From: an uncultured Woeseiaceae bacterium
Lineage (GTDB): Bacteria > Pseudomonadota > Gammaproteobacteria > Steroidobacterales > Woeseiaceae
DNA length: 41,709 bases
Assembly: GCA_902510755.1 (NCBI GenBank)
Contig: CABXCS010000007.1
Span: 1-41,709 of the forward strand
Direction: 5' to 3'
In this document: one piece after another, positions 25,125-33,416 of the stretch
Position numbering within the stretch: the stretch's first letter is position 1
How the letters are laid out: every line of letters begins with the position of its first letter
The notes under the pieces: generated by a model
Told to the model about the DNA's origin: nothing
The model's database searches: none
Seen by the model: only the letters and a program-made list of their open reading frames with translations
Position numbers and translations under genes: made by a program

Positions 25125-25946
25125 TTACCCTTCCCACCAAAGCCCATCAGGATCACCGGGATAAATTCCCAAAAAATTACCATGTGCTTGATAACCTAGT
25201 AGCCTACTAACCTGCTCTGGATAGCTTTCCGCAACTTCTCTTGGCATAAGTAAATATTGATTATCTTCCTGACGAACCCAGCCCAGAGCATAGGAGATAA
25301 ATAAACCCATGCGTGGTGTCGCAGAAGAGTTTGCTCCACCACCATGGATTGTTGATTGCAACCAAAACAATACCGACCCTTTTGGCATAATAGCTTTAGA
25401 TACCTTGGCATCATCAATGTTTCTAAATGCCTCAGTATCTTTATTCTTGACTCCCTTAAGAACCTCTGGGTCATTCACAACACGGGTAGCACCATTTTCT
25501 TCGGTAAAATCAGTTAGTGCCCACATTGACTGCAACTGAAACTCAACACCAGGTTTAGTAAGATGTGTAGGATAAAAATCACCATCGCGATGTAATATCT
25601 GAGCCTCTTCTCCAGGATGGATTTCAATAGCGGTCATACTGCCAACCTGATAATTATCACAATGTCTTTTCAGTACAGCATCAGCAACCCCCAAAGCAGT
25701 GGGATTAGTTAATAACTCAGCTGATGAACGGGATGACATCAATACCGCCCCTAACCTGAGGGTTTTATAACCATTAAAATCATTTTCAAAATCTTTACCT
25801 TGTGCATCTAATGGTTTCCGTAATTCTTCTTTAACTTTATTGATTACGCTTTTGGAGGCCAAATTACGAACAATAACACCACCCTCCTGCAATAGTGTCG
25901 CGGCAATAACATCTGCTGATGTTTTTTTATCGTATGATTTAACCAT
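25125..25946 (-). CDS. Phytanoyl-CoA dioxygenase (PhyH)-family Fe(II)/2-oxoglutarate oxygenase
   Basis: Non-haem iron oxygenase that would couple oxidation of a substrate to decarboxylation of 2-oxoglutarate. The iron triad is visible: His119 and Asp121 in LHRDGDF, and His201 in STIHGGGANSS; Arg212 in ATPRMG is placed to bind 2-oxoglutarate. Length 273 residues fits the family, which includes ectoine hydroxylase, phosphonate hydroxylase PhnY and others. The conserved residues are those of the fold and do not name the substrate. The start ATG at 25944-25946 follows GGGTAGAA. It is the last gene of the minus-strand group, separated from the enolase-type gene by 162 bases that contain a possible promoter of its own. 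Confidence 0.88.
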   Translation of the reverse strand: MVKSYDKKTSADVIAATLLQEGGVIVRNLASKSVINKVKEELRKPLDAQGKDFENDFNGYKTLRLGAVLMSSRSSAELLTNPTALGVADAVLKRHCDNYQVGSMTAIEIHPGEEAQILHRDGDFYPTHLTKPGVEFQLQSMWALTDFTEENGATRVVNDPEVLKGVKNKDTEAFRNIDDAKVSKAIMPKGSVLFWLQSTIHGGGANSSATPRMGLFISYALGWVRQEDNQYLLMPREVAESYPEQVSRLLGYQAHGNFLGIYPGDPDGLWWEG

Positions 25947-26008
25947 TTCTACCCACGATTGTAATTTTATAGAATATAGCAGCCGTACTTTGAAGGAAAT
26001 TCATTTAG

Positions 26009-26036
26009 ATTATAAATTTTTTTTAACTTAGTTTAA
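26009..26036 (-). promoter_or_regulatory. Candidate promoter for the PhyH-family gene
   Basis: On the minus strand TTAAAC (26036-26031) and a perfect TATAAT (26014-26009) are 16 bases apart, about 60 bases upstream of the oxygenase start. This would allow expression apart from the two genes upstream. The region is AT-rich, so the match may be chance. Confidence 0.4.
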
Positions 26037-26108
26037 ATGATCCAAATCAATATTTTTATCTAAAATCACTCTATATATTTTGATTAACCACTTTGTGTTT
26101 GATATCTA

Positions 26109-27176
26109 CTATTTAAATTCATCCTTTAACTCTATCCCTAGTCCAGCTTTCTTGGGTAGAGTTATTTTTCCATCATTATCTAATGCAAAAGGATTATGCT
26201 CAAGAAGATCAGTAATAATACTGTGCGGCATATATTCAACCATACAGAATTTATCATCGGTCAATGTTGCTTGTAATTGCAAATCAGCGGCTAACCCAAT
26301 AGCAGTATTCCAACCATGGGGGATCAGATGAAGCTTATATTGATTAGCAACGGCGCGAATAGCTTGCATCTTTGTTAAACCCCCTACTCTAGTACAGTCA
26401 GGTTGAATAATATTCATCGCATTTAGCTTTGCTAGTTTCTCAAAATCCTGCAAGAAGATAAAATCTTCAGCACCTGCAATCGCAACGCGACTGACTGTTG
26501 TTAGTTTCGTATAGTCATCAAATGCATCTGGTGAGAGTGGCTCTTCAAACCAGAGGTAATTTAACTCTTCTAATACCTTTGTTGTTTTAACAGCCCAATC
26601 ATAATCAGGTATCCAATTTTGATCTGAGCCAAAAACATCCAGCATTAAAGGAATATTTTCACCGACGATACTGCGTGCAAACTTTAATAATTTGGCTTCA
26701 CAAAGGTCCCACTCACTATCTGTTTTGTCACTACCTCGATGACCAAAATTATCAATACTCAACTTAATGGCTTTAAAGCCTTGTGCTAGTATTGCACGCA
26801 ATCTCAGATCAAATGCATCTCCAGGTGTGGCTAGCGTAAAGGGTAAAAGGACTGTCGCATAAGCTAACACACGATCACGCTTTCTTCCGCCTAATAATTC
26901 ACTGATGGGTTGATTTTGCTCTTTACCACGAATATCCCATAGTGCAATATCAATAGCGCTCATTGAGATTGCCATCTTGTTATCATGGTGGTGAATTATA
27001 GTTGGGTCTTGTTGATACAATTCCAGAACATCATGCATTTGACCCACATTCGAATAAGCAGAACCAAGACCAGTAATGCCTTCTGAAGTAGTTAATTCTA
27101 TAAGAGTCGTATTTTTTTCTATGCCATCACCCCAATCCACGGGGGGCAAAGGAATAATTTTAGTACTTTTTATCAC
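26109..27176 (-). CDS. Enolase-superfamily enzyme, mandelate racemase-like
   Basis: A 355-residue member of the mandelate racemase/muconate lactonizing enzyme group, which abstracts a proton next to a carboxylate to racemise or dehydrate it. Magnesium ligands are Asp180 (LMLDVFG), Glu211/212 (WFEEPLSPD) and Glu237 (AGAEDF). A general acid/base His-Asp pair is present: His287 (IPHGWN) and Asp260 (QPDCTRVGG). At the end of the second strand the common Lys-x-Lys is Lys138-Leu-Ser140 instead, so the usual second lysine is missing. The start is GTG 27174-27176, 16 bases after the PLP enzyme gene. Product could be a sugar-acid dehydratase or a racemase; the sequence does not decide it. Confidence 0.88.
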   Translation of the reverse strand: MIKSTKIIPLPPVDWGDGIEKNTTLIELTTSEGITGLGSAYSNVGQMHDVLELYQQDPTIIHHHDNKMAISMSAIDIALWDIRGKEQNQPISELLGGRKRDRVLAYATVLLPFTLATPGDAFDLRLRAILAQGFKAIKLSIDNFGHRGSDKTDSEWDLCEAKLLKFARSIVGENIPLMLDVFGSDQNWIPDYDWAVKTTKVLEELNYLWFEEPLSPDAFDDYTKLTTVSRVAIAGAEDFIFLQDFEKLAKLNAMNIIQPDCTRVGGLTKMQAIRAVANQYKLHLIPHGWNTAIGLAADLQLQATLTDDKFCMVEYMPHSIITDLLEHNPFALDNDGKITLPKKAGLGIELKDEFK

Positions 27177-27192
27177 GAAAAATAATCACTCA

Positions 27193-28422
27193 TCAGCCAA
27201 GGGCAATCTTTAAACCACTAATTAATTTATTAATATCCTCATGCGTTGTATAGTGGAGAAATGATAACCTGATAGCACCTGGATCCTCTTCTATGTTCAT
27301 ATCTTTGAAAATCCTGGTGGCATCGAAATCGCCGTAAGCAACCATCAGTTTTTGTTTCTCTAGCTCAGTCGCAACAAATTTGACAGATTTCACAAGCGGT
27401 AAAATAGTCACTGTTGATGCACGAATAGTCGGATCATCAGGACCGATAATCAAAACATCTTTGCGTGTTTTTAGAAAATCAAGTAATGGTGTTAGTAATG
27501 AGATTTCATGATCTTTAAATAACTGATGGAGTTTTTGACCTTTAACAGCACTCTTAGGGTTGCCATCAAAATGATGCGCATAGACTGCATCCAGGTAATC
27601 AACTACTCCCGCTACAGCAGCTACCTGAGCATGGTCAGGTCCAGCCGGATATAAGCGGTAATGTGGCTCATCATTATAATAAAAATGCGATTGATTAGTC
27701 ATTTTATTAGCCAGTTCACGCTTCACATACATTGCTCCCAAGTGAGGACCCCACGTTTTATAGAGTGAAAATAAGTATATATCTGCGCCCAATTCTTTAA
27801 TGTCAGGTAATCCATGAGGTGCATAAGAAACACCATCAGCAACAACTATGATGTCAGATTTATGAGCCTTGTTGACGATTTCTCGCACTGGATTTATTTG
27901 CGCAACAAGATTAGATGTATGAGGGAATGCAATTAATCGAGTGCGATCTGTAATGAGCTCATCAAGGTCATCTATGCTTAATTGCCCAGTTTTATCATTG
28001 ACATGCCAGTCAATGACTACAATGCTATGATATTTCAAACGTCGCCAGGCGCTAGAGTTAGCCTCATGGTTTTGGCATGAGATAATGATCTCATCGCCTT
28101 CTTGCCACATTGGGTATAATGCTTGAGCTAAAACATAAACGTTCTGTGATGTTGAAGGCCCAAAACTAAGCTCATCTTTATTAATATTCAAATAAGCTGA
28201 TAAACGAATATAAGACTCTTCCATCCTGTTCTCGGCTTCAGTTGATGCCGGATAGGGATAGCCAGGTTGCACCTTAGTTTGTGTATAAAAAGTCATTAAT
28301 CGATCGATGACCTGCTGACACATATATGAACCACCAGCATTTTCAAAAAATGACCACCCATGTAGGGTTGGATCACGAAAAGCGGGAAAATGTGATCTTA
28401 CAAAATCAATATCAAGGTTCAT
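27193..28422 (-). CDS. Class V aminotransferase-fold PLP enzyme (cysteine desulfurase-like, without the catalytic Cys)
   Basis: A 409-residue PLP enzyme of the SufS/CsdA-like class V fold. Lys222 in SLYKTWG is the Schiff-base lysine, His119 (QNHEANSSAW) would stack on the ring, and Asp196 (VVADGVSYAPHG) would hold the pyridine nitrogen. The start FFENAGGSYM and PASTEAENRM resemble this group's NAGG and phosphate-site regions. The mobile catalytic cysteine loop of true desulfurases (near residue 360 in SufS) is replaced here by VAYGDFDATRIF, with no cysteine, so sulfur transfer is unlikely. Related proteins act as aminotransferases, lyases or epimerases. ATG 28420-28422 follows a GAGAGA stretch. 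First gene of the group with the enolase-type enzyme and probably the oxygenase. Confidence 0.88.
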   Translation of the reverse strand: MNLDIDFVRSHFPAFRDPTLHGWSFFENAGGSYMCQQVIDRLMTFYTQTKVQPGYPYPASTEAENRMEESYIRLSAYLNINKDELSFGPSTSQNVYVLAQALYPMWQEGDEIIISCQNHEANSSAWRRLKYHSIVVIDWHVNDKTGQLSIDDLDELITDRTRLIAFPHTSNLVAQINPVREIVNKAHKSDIIVVADGVSYAPHGLPDIKELGADIYLFSLYKTWGPHLGAMYVKRELANKMTNQSHFYYNDEPHYRLYPAGPDHAQVAAVAGVVDYLDAVYAHHFDGNPKSAVKGQKLHQLFKDHEISLLTPLLDFLKTRKDVLIIGPDDPTIRASTVTILPLVKSVKFVATELEKQKLMVAYGDFDATRIFKDMNIEEDPGAIRLSFLHYTTHEDINKLISGLKIALG

Positions 28423-28538
28423 TTTTTTCTCTCTTTCTCTTAGAAAATATCTAATTTTTGTCGTAATTTAATTCGTGTAAAAAAACATCAACACTAAGTT
28501 CAGAGAGATATAACTGTTTCGGTTAGCAGGACAAGGGA

Positions 28539-28613
28539 TGGTGGGGCGTGTAGGGATCGAACCTACGACCGGTCGGTTAAAAGCCGAATGCTCTACCTCT
28601 GAGCTAACGCCCC
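28539..28613 (-). tRNA. tRNA-Lys(UUU)
   Basis: A complete cloverleaf on the minus strand, 75 bases including an encoded CCA (28541-28539). Acceptor GGGGCGT pairs with ACGCCCC, with A as discriminator. The D-arm AGCTCAGAGGTAGAGC has a short loop. The anticodon loop CTTTTAA gives UUU. The T-arm contains GTAGGTTCGATCCCTAC. MnmA in this window thiolates U34 of this tRNA type. It lies between cpoB and the PLP/enolase/oxygenase group on the same strand. Confidence 0.97.
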
Positions 28614-28749
28614 AATTGTCCAGTTAGTTATAGTTAATCTTTTTAAATATTTGTCGAGGATGATACCTAACCACACGCAAATCTCAAGAGAATAAATTTA
28701 TATATCAGCATCTCTCTAAACTATTCATGCTTACTTTGTTAATTTTAAC

Positions 28750-29505
28750 CTAAATACCCCTATCGTCCATTATTTTTATACGTTGCTCAGCATTCTTGGC
28801 AGCGGTAGATTGAGGGTAATTATTTTGCGTTCTCATGAGAACAAGTCGTGCCTCACTGAAATTTCCCAGTTCAAAATTACAATATCCAATTTTTAAAAGT
28901 GCGTCTGGTATTTTTCTTGATCTGGGGTACTCATTTATAACTTTTGTAAACTGCAATAATGCTTGCTCATATTGCTTGGAAGCATAATAAGATTCAGATA
29001 ACCAATATTGAGCATTATCGATCAGACTACTGCCTGGATAGGCTGTCATGAATCGAATAAAAGCCAATGACGCCAATTCGTAATTTTGTTCTTTGAGGAG
29101 CTCAAAAGCAGCTGCATAATTTTCTTCATCTGTGCCGCCAGGAACCGGCAACTCTCCAAATACAATTTCCTCTTCATTAACCACATTCATCGTATTCAGC
29201 GCACTAATGGATCGCTCTAGGTCCTGTAAACGATCATCTAGATCGATATAAAGCGCTCTTTGTCTCTCCTGTGTTGCTTGAGACTGATAAGCTAAATCTT
29301 CTGTTTGCCCTTGAATCTGACCAACTTGACGTTGAATTTCATCTAATTGGCGTACAATTTCGATTAAACTTTGATCATTTGGTCTTTGAGAAGGTAATGA
29401 ATTAGAGGAAGATATACGGTCATTAGCATATGAATTATCCACAGGTAAGTCAGCGCAGGCGGCCATCATCAAGAAACTGATAATAATCAGTAAGTATCTA
29501 TACAT
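28750..29505 (-). CDS. cpoB: Cell division coordinator CpoB (YbgF)
   Basis: Periplasmic protein that in E. coli links peptidoglycan synthesis with Tol-driven outer-membrane constriction at division. Residues 1-17 form an export signal ending in MMAAC, so Cys17 may be lipidated, whereas E. coli CpoB is soluble. A Gln/Glu-rich coiled coil spans about 40-100 and would make the TolA-binding trimer. The C-terminal part (about 130-245) has three TPR-like repeats, with YPGSSLIDNAQYWLSESYY, YPRSRKIPDALLKIGYC and YPQSTAAKNAEQRI. Length 251 residues. Last gene of the tol-pal group, 15 bases after pal. Confidence 0.93.
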   Translation of the reverse strand: MYRYLLIIISFLMMAACADLPVDNSYANDRISSSNSLPSQRPNDQSLIEIVRQLDEIQRQVGQIQGQTEDLAYQSQATQERQRALYIDLDDRLQDLERSISALNTMNVVNEEEIVFGELPVPGGTDEENYAAAFELLKEQNYELASLAFIRFMTAYPGSSLIDNAQYWLSESYYASKQYEQALLQFTKVINEYPRSRKIPDALLKIGYCNFELGNFSEARLVLMRTQNNYPQSTAAKNAEQRIKIMDDRGI

Positions 29506-29520
29506 ATCGTTGAAGCAACT

Positions 29521-30048
29521 TTAATTTATTACAAGCTCAACCCGACGATTCTTTGTATATGAAGACTCATTACTTCCAAATTCAACAGGTTGCTCTTCAC
29601 CATAACTAACTGTAGAAATTTGATTTGGCGCCACACCATTAAGTAATAACATTCTTCTCACTGTTTGCGCTCTTCTTTCACCTAAGCCAACATTATACTC
29701 ACGTGACCCTCTTTCATCAGCATGACCCTCAAGACGAACAGTCATTAATGTATTTGCATTCATATTAGCTGCATGTGCCGCTATTAAGTCATCATATTCA
29801 GCGCGAAGTTCAGAGCGGTCGAAATCAAAATATATGATTGTCCCCAAATCATCTGACATACTGTCATCAGACATAGTTTCATATGAATCACTACCATCCA
29901 TACCCATGCCATAAGTAGATGTGTCATCATTAGAAGCGCTGTCCATAGTTGAGCTAGCGCCAGATCCGCCCTTTGGTGGCGAATAAAGCGTACACGCCGA
30001 CATCGTAAATAATAAAGATCCTACCAACAACCATTTCAACCGCTTCAT
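29521..30048 (-). CDS. pal: Peptidoglycan-associated lipoprotein Pal
   Basis: Outer-membrane lipoprotein that ties the outer membrane to peptidoglycan. With the start at ATG 30046-30048 it has a lipoprotein signal ending in MSAC (Cys19) and 175 residues; AAGGAG seven bases upstream decides this start over a 19-residue longer reading. A Gly/Ser/Asp/Met-rich linker (about 25-65) leads to the OmpA-type domain with IIYFDFDRSEL, LEGHADERGS, YNVGLGERRAQTV and NRRVELVI, which contains the peptidoglycan-binding Asp/Arg pair. The 61-base gap to tolB is the longest in the tol group. Confidence 0.97.
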   Translation of the reverse strand: MKRLKWLLVGSLLFTMSACTLYSPPKGGSGASSTMDSASNDDTSTYGMGMDGSDSYETMSDDSMSDDLGTIIYFDFDRSELRAEYDDLIAAHAANMNANTLMTVRLEGHADERGSREYNVGLGERRAQTVRRMLLLNGVAPNQISTVSYGEEQPVEFGSNESSYTKNRRVELVIN

Positions 30049-30109
30049 CTCTAACTCCTTACTTTTTTTAAGCTTAAACAATTTAATATATGCATAATTT
30101 AACATATAA

Positions 30110-31411
30110 CTATAATTTTAAAAATGGGGACCAGACAGGTTCTCTTATATCACCATTTTTCGATGCCATTCTTTGCCTCACCAGGCCATCCGCAGTTACT
30201 GTCTCTAAGACACCATTTGATCTCATCTTTGTCGCATAAATCAGTGTATCACTATTTGGGGCAAAACTTGGTGATTCATCTTGCATTCCATAAGAAAGAA
30301 CCAACAGATCCTTTTTTGCTAAATCATAAACTGCAATTCTATAATCACCTCGGTATAAATGCACCATTGCAAGTTTTTTTCCGTCGGACGATAACCTTGG
30401 TCTCGCATTATAAGTGCCCTGAAATGTCACTCTTTCAGCTTTATCGCTATCAAGTGCAATTTTATATATTTGTGGTGCACCACCCCTATCTGAAGTGAAA
30501 TAGATTTCTTTTCCGCTAGGCGCCCAAGTTCCCTCTGTATCTATAGATCTATTATAAGTAATTCTTTTAAGCTCTCTTGTGGCTATATCAAGAACATATA
30601 TATCTAAATTTCCATCTTTTCCGCCAAGAGTAAGAACCAACTTTCTTCCATCAGGAGAAAATGCTGGCGAACCATTAATACCAGGTCGCTCAGAGATTTT
30701 CCTTCGATTGCCTGTTCTTAGCGTCTGTAAAAATATAGAAGCAGCATCGCCTTCGAAAGATACATAGGCTAGCTGCCGACTATCTGGCGACCAAGCTGGT
30801 GACATTATCGGATCTTTAGAAGACACAATAATTTGCTCATTCTCACCATCTGAATCTGAAACTATTAATGAATAATTTGTATTATCTTTGGATATATTAG
30901 CTTTAACATAGGCAACTTTAGTATCAAAAACACCTCTTACACCAGTTAACTCCTCATAAATCATATCTGCGATTCGATGACCTGATCGTCTCAAGGTGTT
31001 TAAGTTAGCGGGCATTCGATATCCGACTATTTGCTCACCTTTATATATGTCAAATAACTGAAATTGTATATTAAATGAATTTCCTTTTGCCTTAGTAATT
31101 CGACCTACAATTACAGCTTCAACACCCAAGATTGACCAGTCATCAAAATCAATTTCAGCGCCAGTAGTAGGTTTTTGTAACATATTTTCAACTGGCGTTG
31201 TCGAGAATCTACCACTTCGCTTTAAGTCATTAGATATTATCTCAGTAATATCGATGGACAGTTCAGGCATGTCTTTTGAGAGCCCAAACGGAACAATAGC
31301 AACTGGTGTTTGTTTTCCAACACCTTGAGTGATTCTTATGGTGAGCTCCGCATGTAAGCCTTCACAAGATATTAAAACTAAAAATAAAGTTATTATTCGT
31401 TTAATTTGCAT
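30110..31411 (-). CDS. tolB: Tol-Pal system protein TolB
   Basis: Periplasmic beta-propeller that binds Pal and passes the TolA signal. A secretory signal peptide occupies about residues 1-21 with cleavage after LHA. The N-terminal domain (PVAIVPFG, DLKRSGRFS) is followed by five to six propeller blades marked by SPAWSPDSRQLAYVSF, SPAFSPDGRKLVLTL, TEGTWAPSGKEIYFTSDRGG, ARPRLSSDGKKLAMVH and ESPSFAPNSDTLIYATK. Length 433 residues. It follows tolA by 18 bases. Confidence 0.97.
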   Translation of the reverse strand: MQIKRIITLFLVLISCEGLHAELTIRITQGVGKQTPVAIVPFGLSKDMPELSIDITEIISNDLKRSGRFSTTPVENMLQKPTTGAEIDFDDWSILGVEAVIVGRITKAKGNSFNIQFQLFDIYKGEQIVGYRMPANLNTLRRSGHRIADMIYEELTGVRGVFDTKVAYVKANISKDNTNYSLIVSDSDGENEQIIVSSKDPIMSPAWSPDSRQLAYVSFEGDAASIFLQTLRTGNRRKISERPGINGSPAFSPDGRKLVLTLGGKDGNLDIYVLDIATRELKRITYNRSIDTEGTWAPSGKEIYFTSDRGGAPQIYKIALDSDKAERVTFQGTYNARPRLSSDGKKLAMVHLYRGDYRIAVYDLAKKDLLVLSYGMQDESPSFAPNSDTLIYATKMRSNGVLETVTADGLVRQRMASKNGDIREPVWSPFLKL

Positions 31412-31429
31412 CTATTTCCCTTTTCGAAC

Positions 31430-32254
31430 TTATTGATATGGCTCAAAAATAAAACGTAAGTTTCTTTCAAATAATGCAGGATCTTCGGGATCCGGAAGTG
31501 GTGACGCTTTATAAACAGCAGCTTCAACAGATCGACGGACTGATTCATCCCCATTACATCGCTCAACTATGACACTTATAACCTCTCCGCCAGGGAGCTG
31601 CCTAACACTGACTATACAACTAATTCCTTTCTCTGCTGATGCTGGCTGAATCCAATTATTTTCTATTTTTCTACCTAAGGCAAAAGTATACCTTGTTAAT
31701 GCTCCTGATCGAAGAGCATCTAGACGTTTTTGCTCATTTGCTAGTTCCCTATCCAGTTGCGCTTGTTTTTCTGCTTCTTCTGACTCTTTTCTTTTTTTTT
31801 CGTTCTCAGCTCGCTGTCTTTTTATGTCATCTTGCCGTTCTTTTTCAGCGTCAATTCGTTGCTTCTCAAGCTCTTGTTCTTTTTTTAATTTAGCTTGAGC
31901 TTCTTTTATCTTTTTTTCCTCAGCTATCTTTTGGTCATTAAGACGTTTTTGCTCAGCTTTCCTTTTATCATCCTGTGCTCTTTTTTTCTTCTTTGAGATT
32001 CGAATTCTTTCATCCTCAGCATCTGCAAGTCGCTTTTTTTCTTCAGCTGCTTTTCTTTCTTGCTCACGTTTTTTTTTGGGAGTGATTAGGTTTTTTTCAT
32101 CTATTAATGATGCTTCAATCATTAATGGTCTGGTTGATATGTTTGCATCTGATTCTTTAAAAACCAATATCATTGTTGCGAAAATAACGATATGAAGAAA
32201 GCAAGCCAGTGTCATTGGGATAATATTATATTTATCATGCATAGAAATCTTCAC
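31430..32254 (-). CDS. tolA: Cell envelope protein TolA
   Basis: Inner-membrane protein whose long helix spans the periplasm and links TolQ-TolR to TolB/Pal. One membrane helix is near residues 13-33. A strongly charged Lys/Glu/Arg/Gln coiled coil follows (about 55-185), shorter than E. coli's. The C-terminal globular domain (about 187-274) carries WIQPASAEKGISC, VSVRQLPGGEV, and a second cysteine in ERCNGDES, giving the usual disulfide pair. The first in-frame start is GTG 32252-32254, four bases after tolR; ATG 32240-32242 is nearly as likely. In all 274 or 270 residues. Confidence 0.92.
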   Translation of the reverse strand: MKISMHDKYNIIPMTLACFLHIVIFATMILVFKESDANISTRPLMIEASLIDEKNLITPKKKREQERKAAEEKKRLADAEDERIRISKKKKRAQDDKRKAEQKRLNDQKIAEEKKIKEAQAKLKKEQELEKQRIDAEKERQDDIKRQRAENEKKRKESEEAEKQAQLDRELANEQKRLDALRSGALTRYTFALGRKIENNWIQPASAEKGISCIVSVRQLPGGEVISVIVERCNGDESVRRSVEAAVYKASPLPDPEDPALFERNLRFIFEPYQ

Positions 32255-32258
32255 TCTA

Positions 32259-32693
32259 TTACTCTGGTATTGGATATGTATTTAATGGGTCCGTTACAAA
32301 ACCAATATTTCTTGCTCCTCCTTGCTGCAATAGAACCATTGCGCCAACTACGTTCCCATAAGGTACCGAACGATCAGCTTTAACCAACACCATTGTACTG
32401 GGCTGGCTATTTAAGACAGCTCTAGTTCGCGTAACAATTGATTCAGCATCTTGTGGTTTTTCTTCGTCATCACCAACATTAATATACAAACCACCTTGTG
32501 CATCGATACTCAAAATAAGCGGAGTTAAACTAGAAGAATCAGCAATTGGTTCTGCTCCAGCCTGAGGTAAATTAACTTTTATCCCTTGAGTAAGTAGCGG
32601 TGCTGTCACCATGAAAATTATCAATAAAACAAGCATGACATCAATGTATGGCACTACATTAATCTCACTAATTACTTTTCTTTTCTTTAACAC
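32259..32693 (-). CDS. tolR: Tol-Pal system protein TolR
   Basis: ExbD/TolR family proton-channel partner of TolQ. A short cytoplasmic N-terminus (KVISEINVVPYIDVML) leads into a single membrane helix with the key aspartate, Asp18. A periplasmic domain follows, with TQGIKVNLPQA, ALNSQPSTMVLVKADRSVPYG and VVGAMVLLQQGGARNIGFVTDP. Length 144 residues. The start is GTG 32691-32693, nine bases after the tolQ stop; no upstream ATG is in frame. Confidence 0.95.
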   Translation of the reverse strand: MLKKRKVISEINVVPYIDVMLVLLIIFMVTAPLLTQGIKVNLPQAGAEPIADSSSLTPLILSIDAQGGLYINVGDDEEKPQDAESIVTRTRAVLNSQPSTMVLVKADRSVPYGNVVGAMVLLQQGGARNIGFVTDPLNTYPIPE

Positions 32694-32702
32694 GATCGAT
32701 TA

Positions 32703-33386
32703 CTACTCACTTTTATGCAATTCATGTCGCTGGAGGATGCTTGCAAACTCTTCCGAAAAACCATCATACCGTATCTCTAATCGTGTAACCTTATCAGCAA
32801 ATCTGTTATAAGCTACTACAGCTGGTATTGCAGCGAAGAGGCCCATTGCGGTAGCAATTAAAGCTTCAGCTATACCAGGGGCAACCATAGCTAAGGTTGC
32901 TGATTGCACGCCTGCTAGAGCTCGAAATGAATTCATAATCCCTATCACTGTTCCAAATAACCCTACATAGGGGCTAATTGAACCAATAGAAGCTAGTGTC
33001 GCGAGACTTTGCTCCAATTTGTCCACTTCACGCATTTGGGCAACACGCATCGCACGTGAACATTCTTCTACAACTTTATCTTTTGCAACAGATGGTTTGG
33101 TTGAGATGCGATTAAAAGCTTGAAAACCCGATCTAAAAATAGCAGCCATTCCTAAATCATTATCATTATTTTTATTTGAAGTTTGATAAAGAGCAGTTAA
33201 GTCGCCTCCCGCCCAGAAATTAGATTCAAACGAATCTGATGCTGCTTTAATTCTTTTAATCAATTTCTGTTTAGTAAAAATAATACTCCATGAAGCCACT
33301 GATGCAACCAGCAATGAGAACATAACTAATTGCACAACAAAACTTGCATTGAGAATTAAATTCAAAAAAGACATATTAGTAGTCAT
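32703..33386 (-). CDS. tolQ: Tol-Pal system protein TolQ
   Basis: MotA/TolQ/ExbB family channel protein. Three membrane helices are visible near residues 14-36, 131-155 and 166-192, with the conserved YVGLFGTVIGIMNSF and PGIAEALIATAMGLFAAIPAVVAYN. Length 227 residues. GAGG lies seven bases upstream of the ATG. It starts the tol group. The thioesterase gene ybgC, which usually separates ruvB and tolQ in this class, is not present in the 30-base gap. Confidence 0.96.
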   Translation of the reverse strand: MTTNMSFLNLILNASFVVQLVMFSLLVASVASWSIIFTKQKLIKRIKAASDSFESNFWAGGDLTALYQTSNKNNDNDLGMAAIFRSGFQAFNRISTKPSVAKDKVVEECSRAMRVAQMREVDKLEQSLATLASIGSISPYVGLFGTVIGIMNSFRALAGVQSATLAMVAPGIAEALIATAMGLFAAIPAVVAYNRFADKVTRLEIRYDGFSEEFASILQRHELHKSE

Positions 33387-33416
33387 ACTCTAACCTCTAT
33401 TTTAATTAATCCTATT

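Noticed and set aside
31364..31411. TolB as a lipoprotein because of LISC in its signal region
   Set aside because: The cysteine lies within the hydrophobic core and a normal cleavage site (LHA) follows; TolB is a soluble periplasmic protein.
31639..31893. Hydrophobic plus-strand frame opposite tolA, possible membrane peptide
   Set aside because: The Leu/Phe-rich translation is the complement of Lys/Glu codons of the TolA coiled coil.
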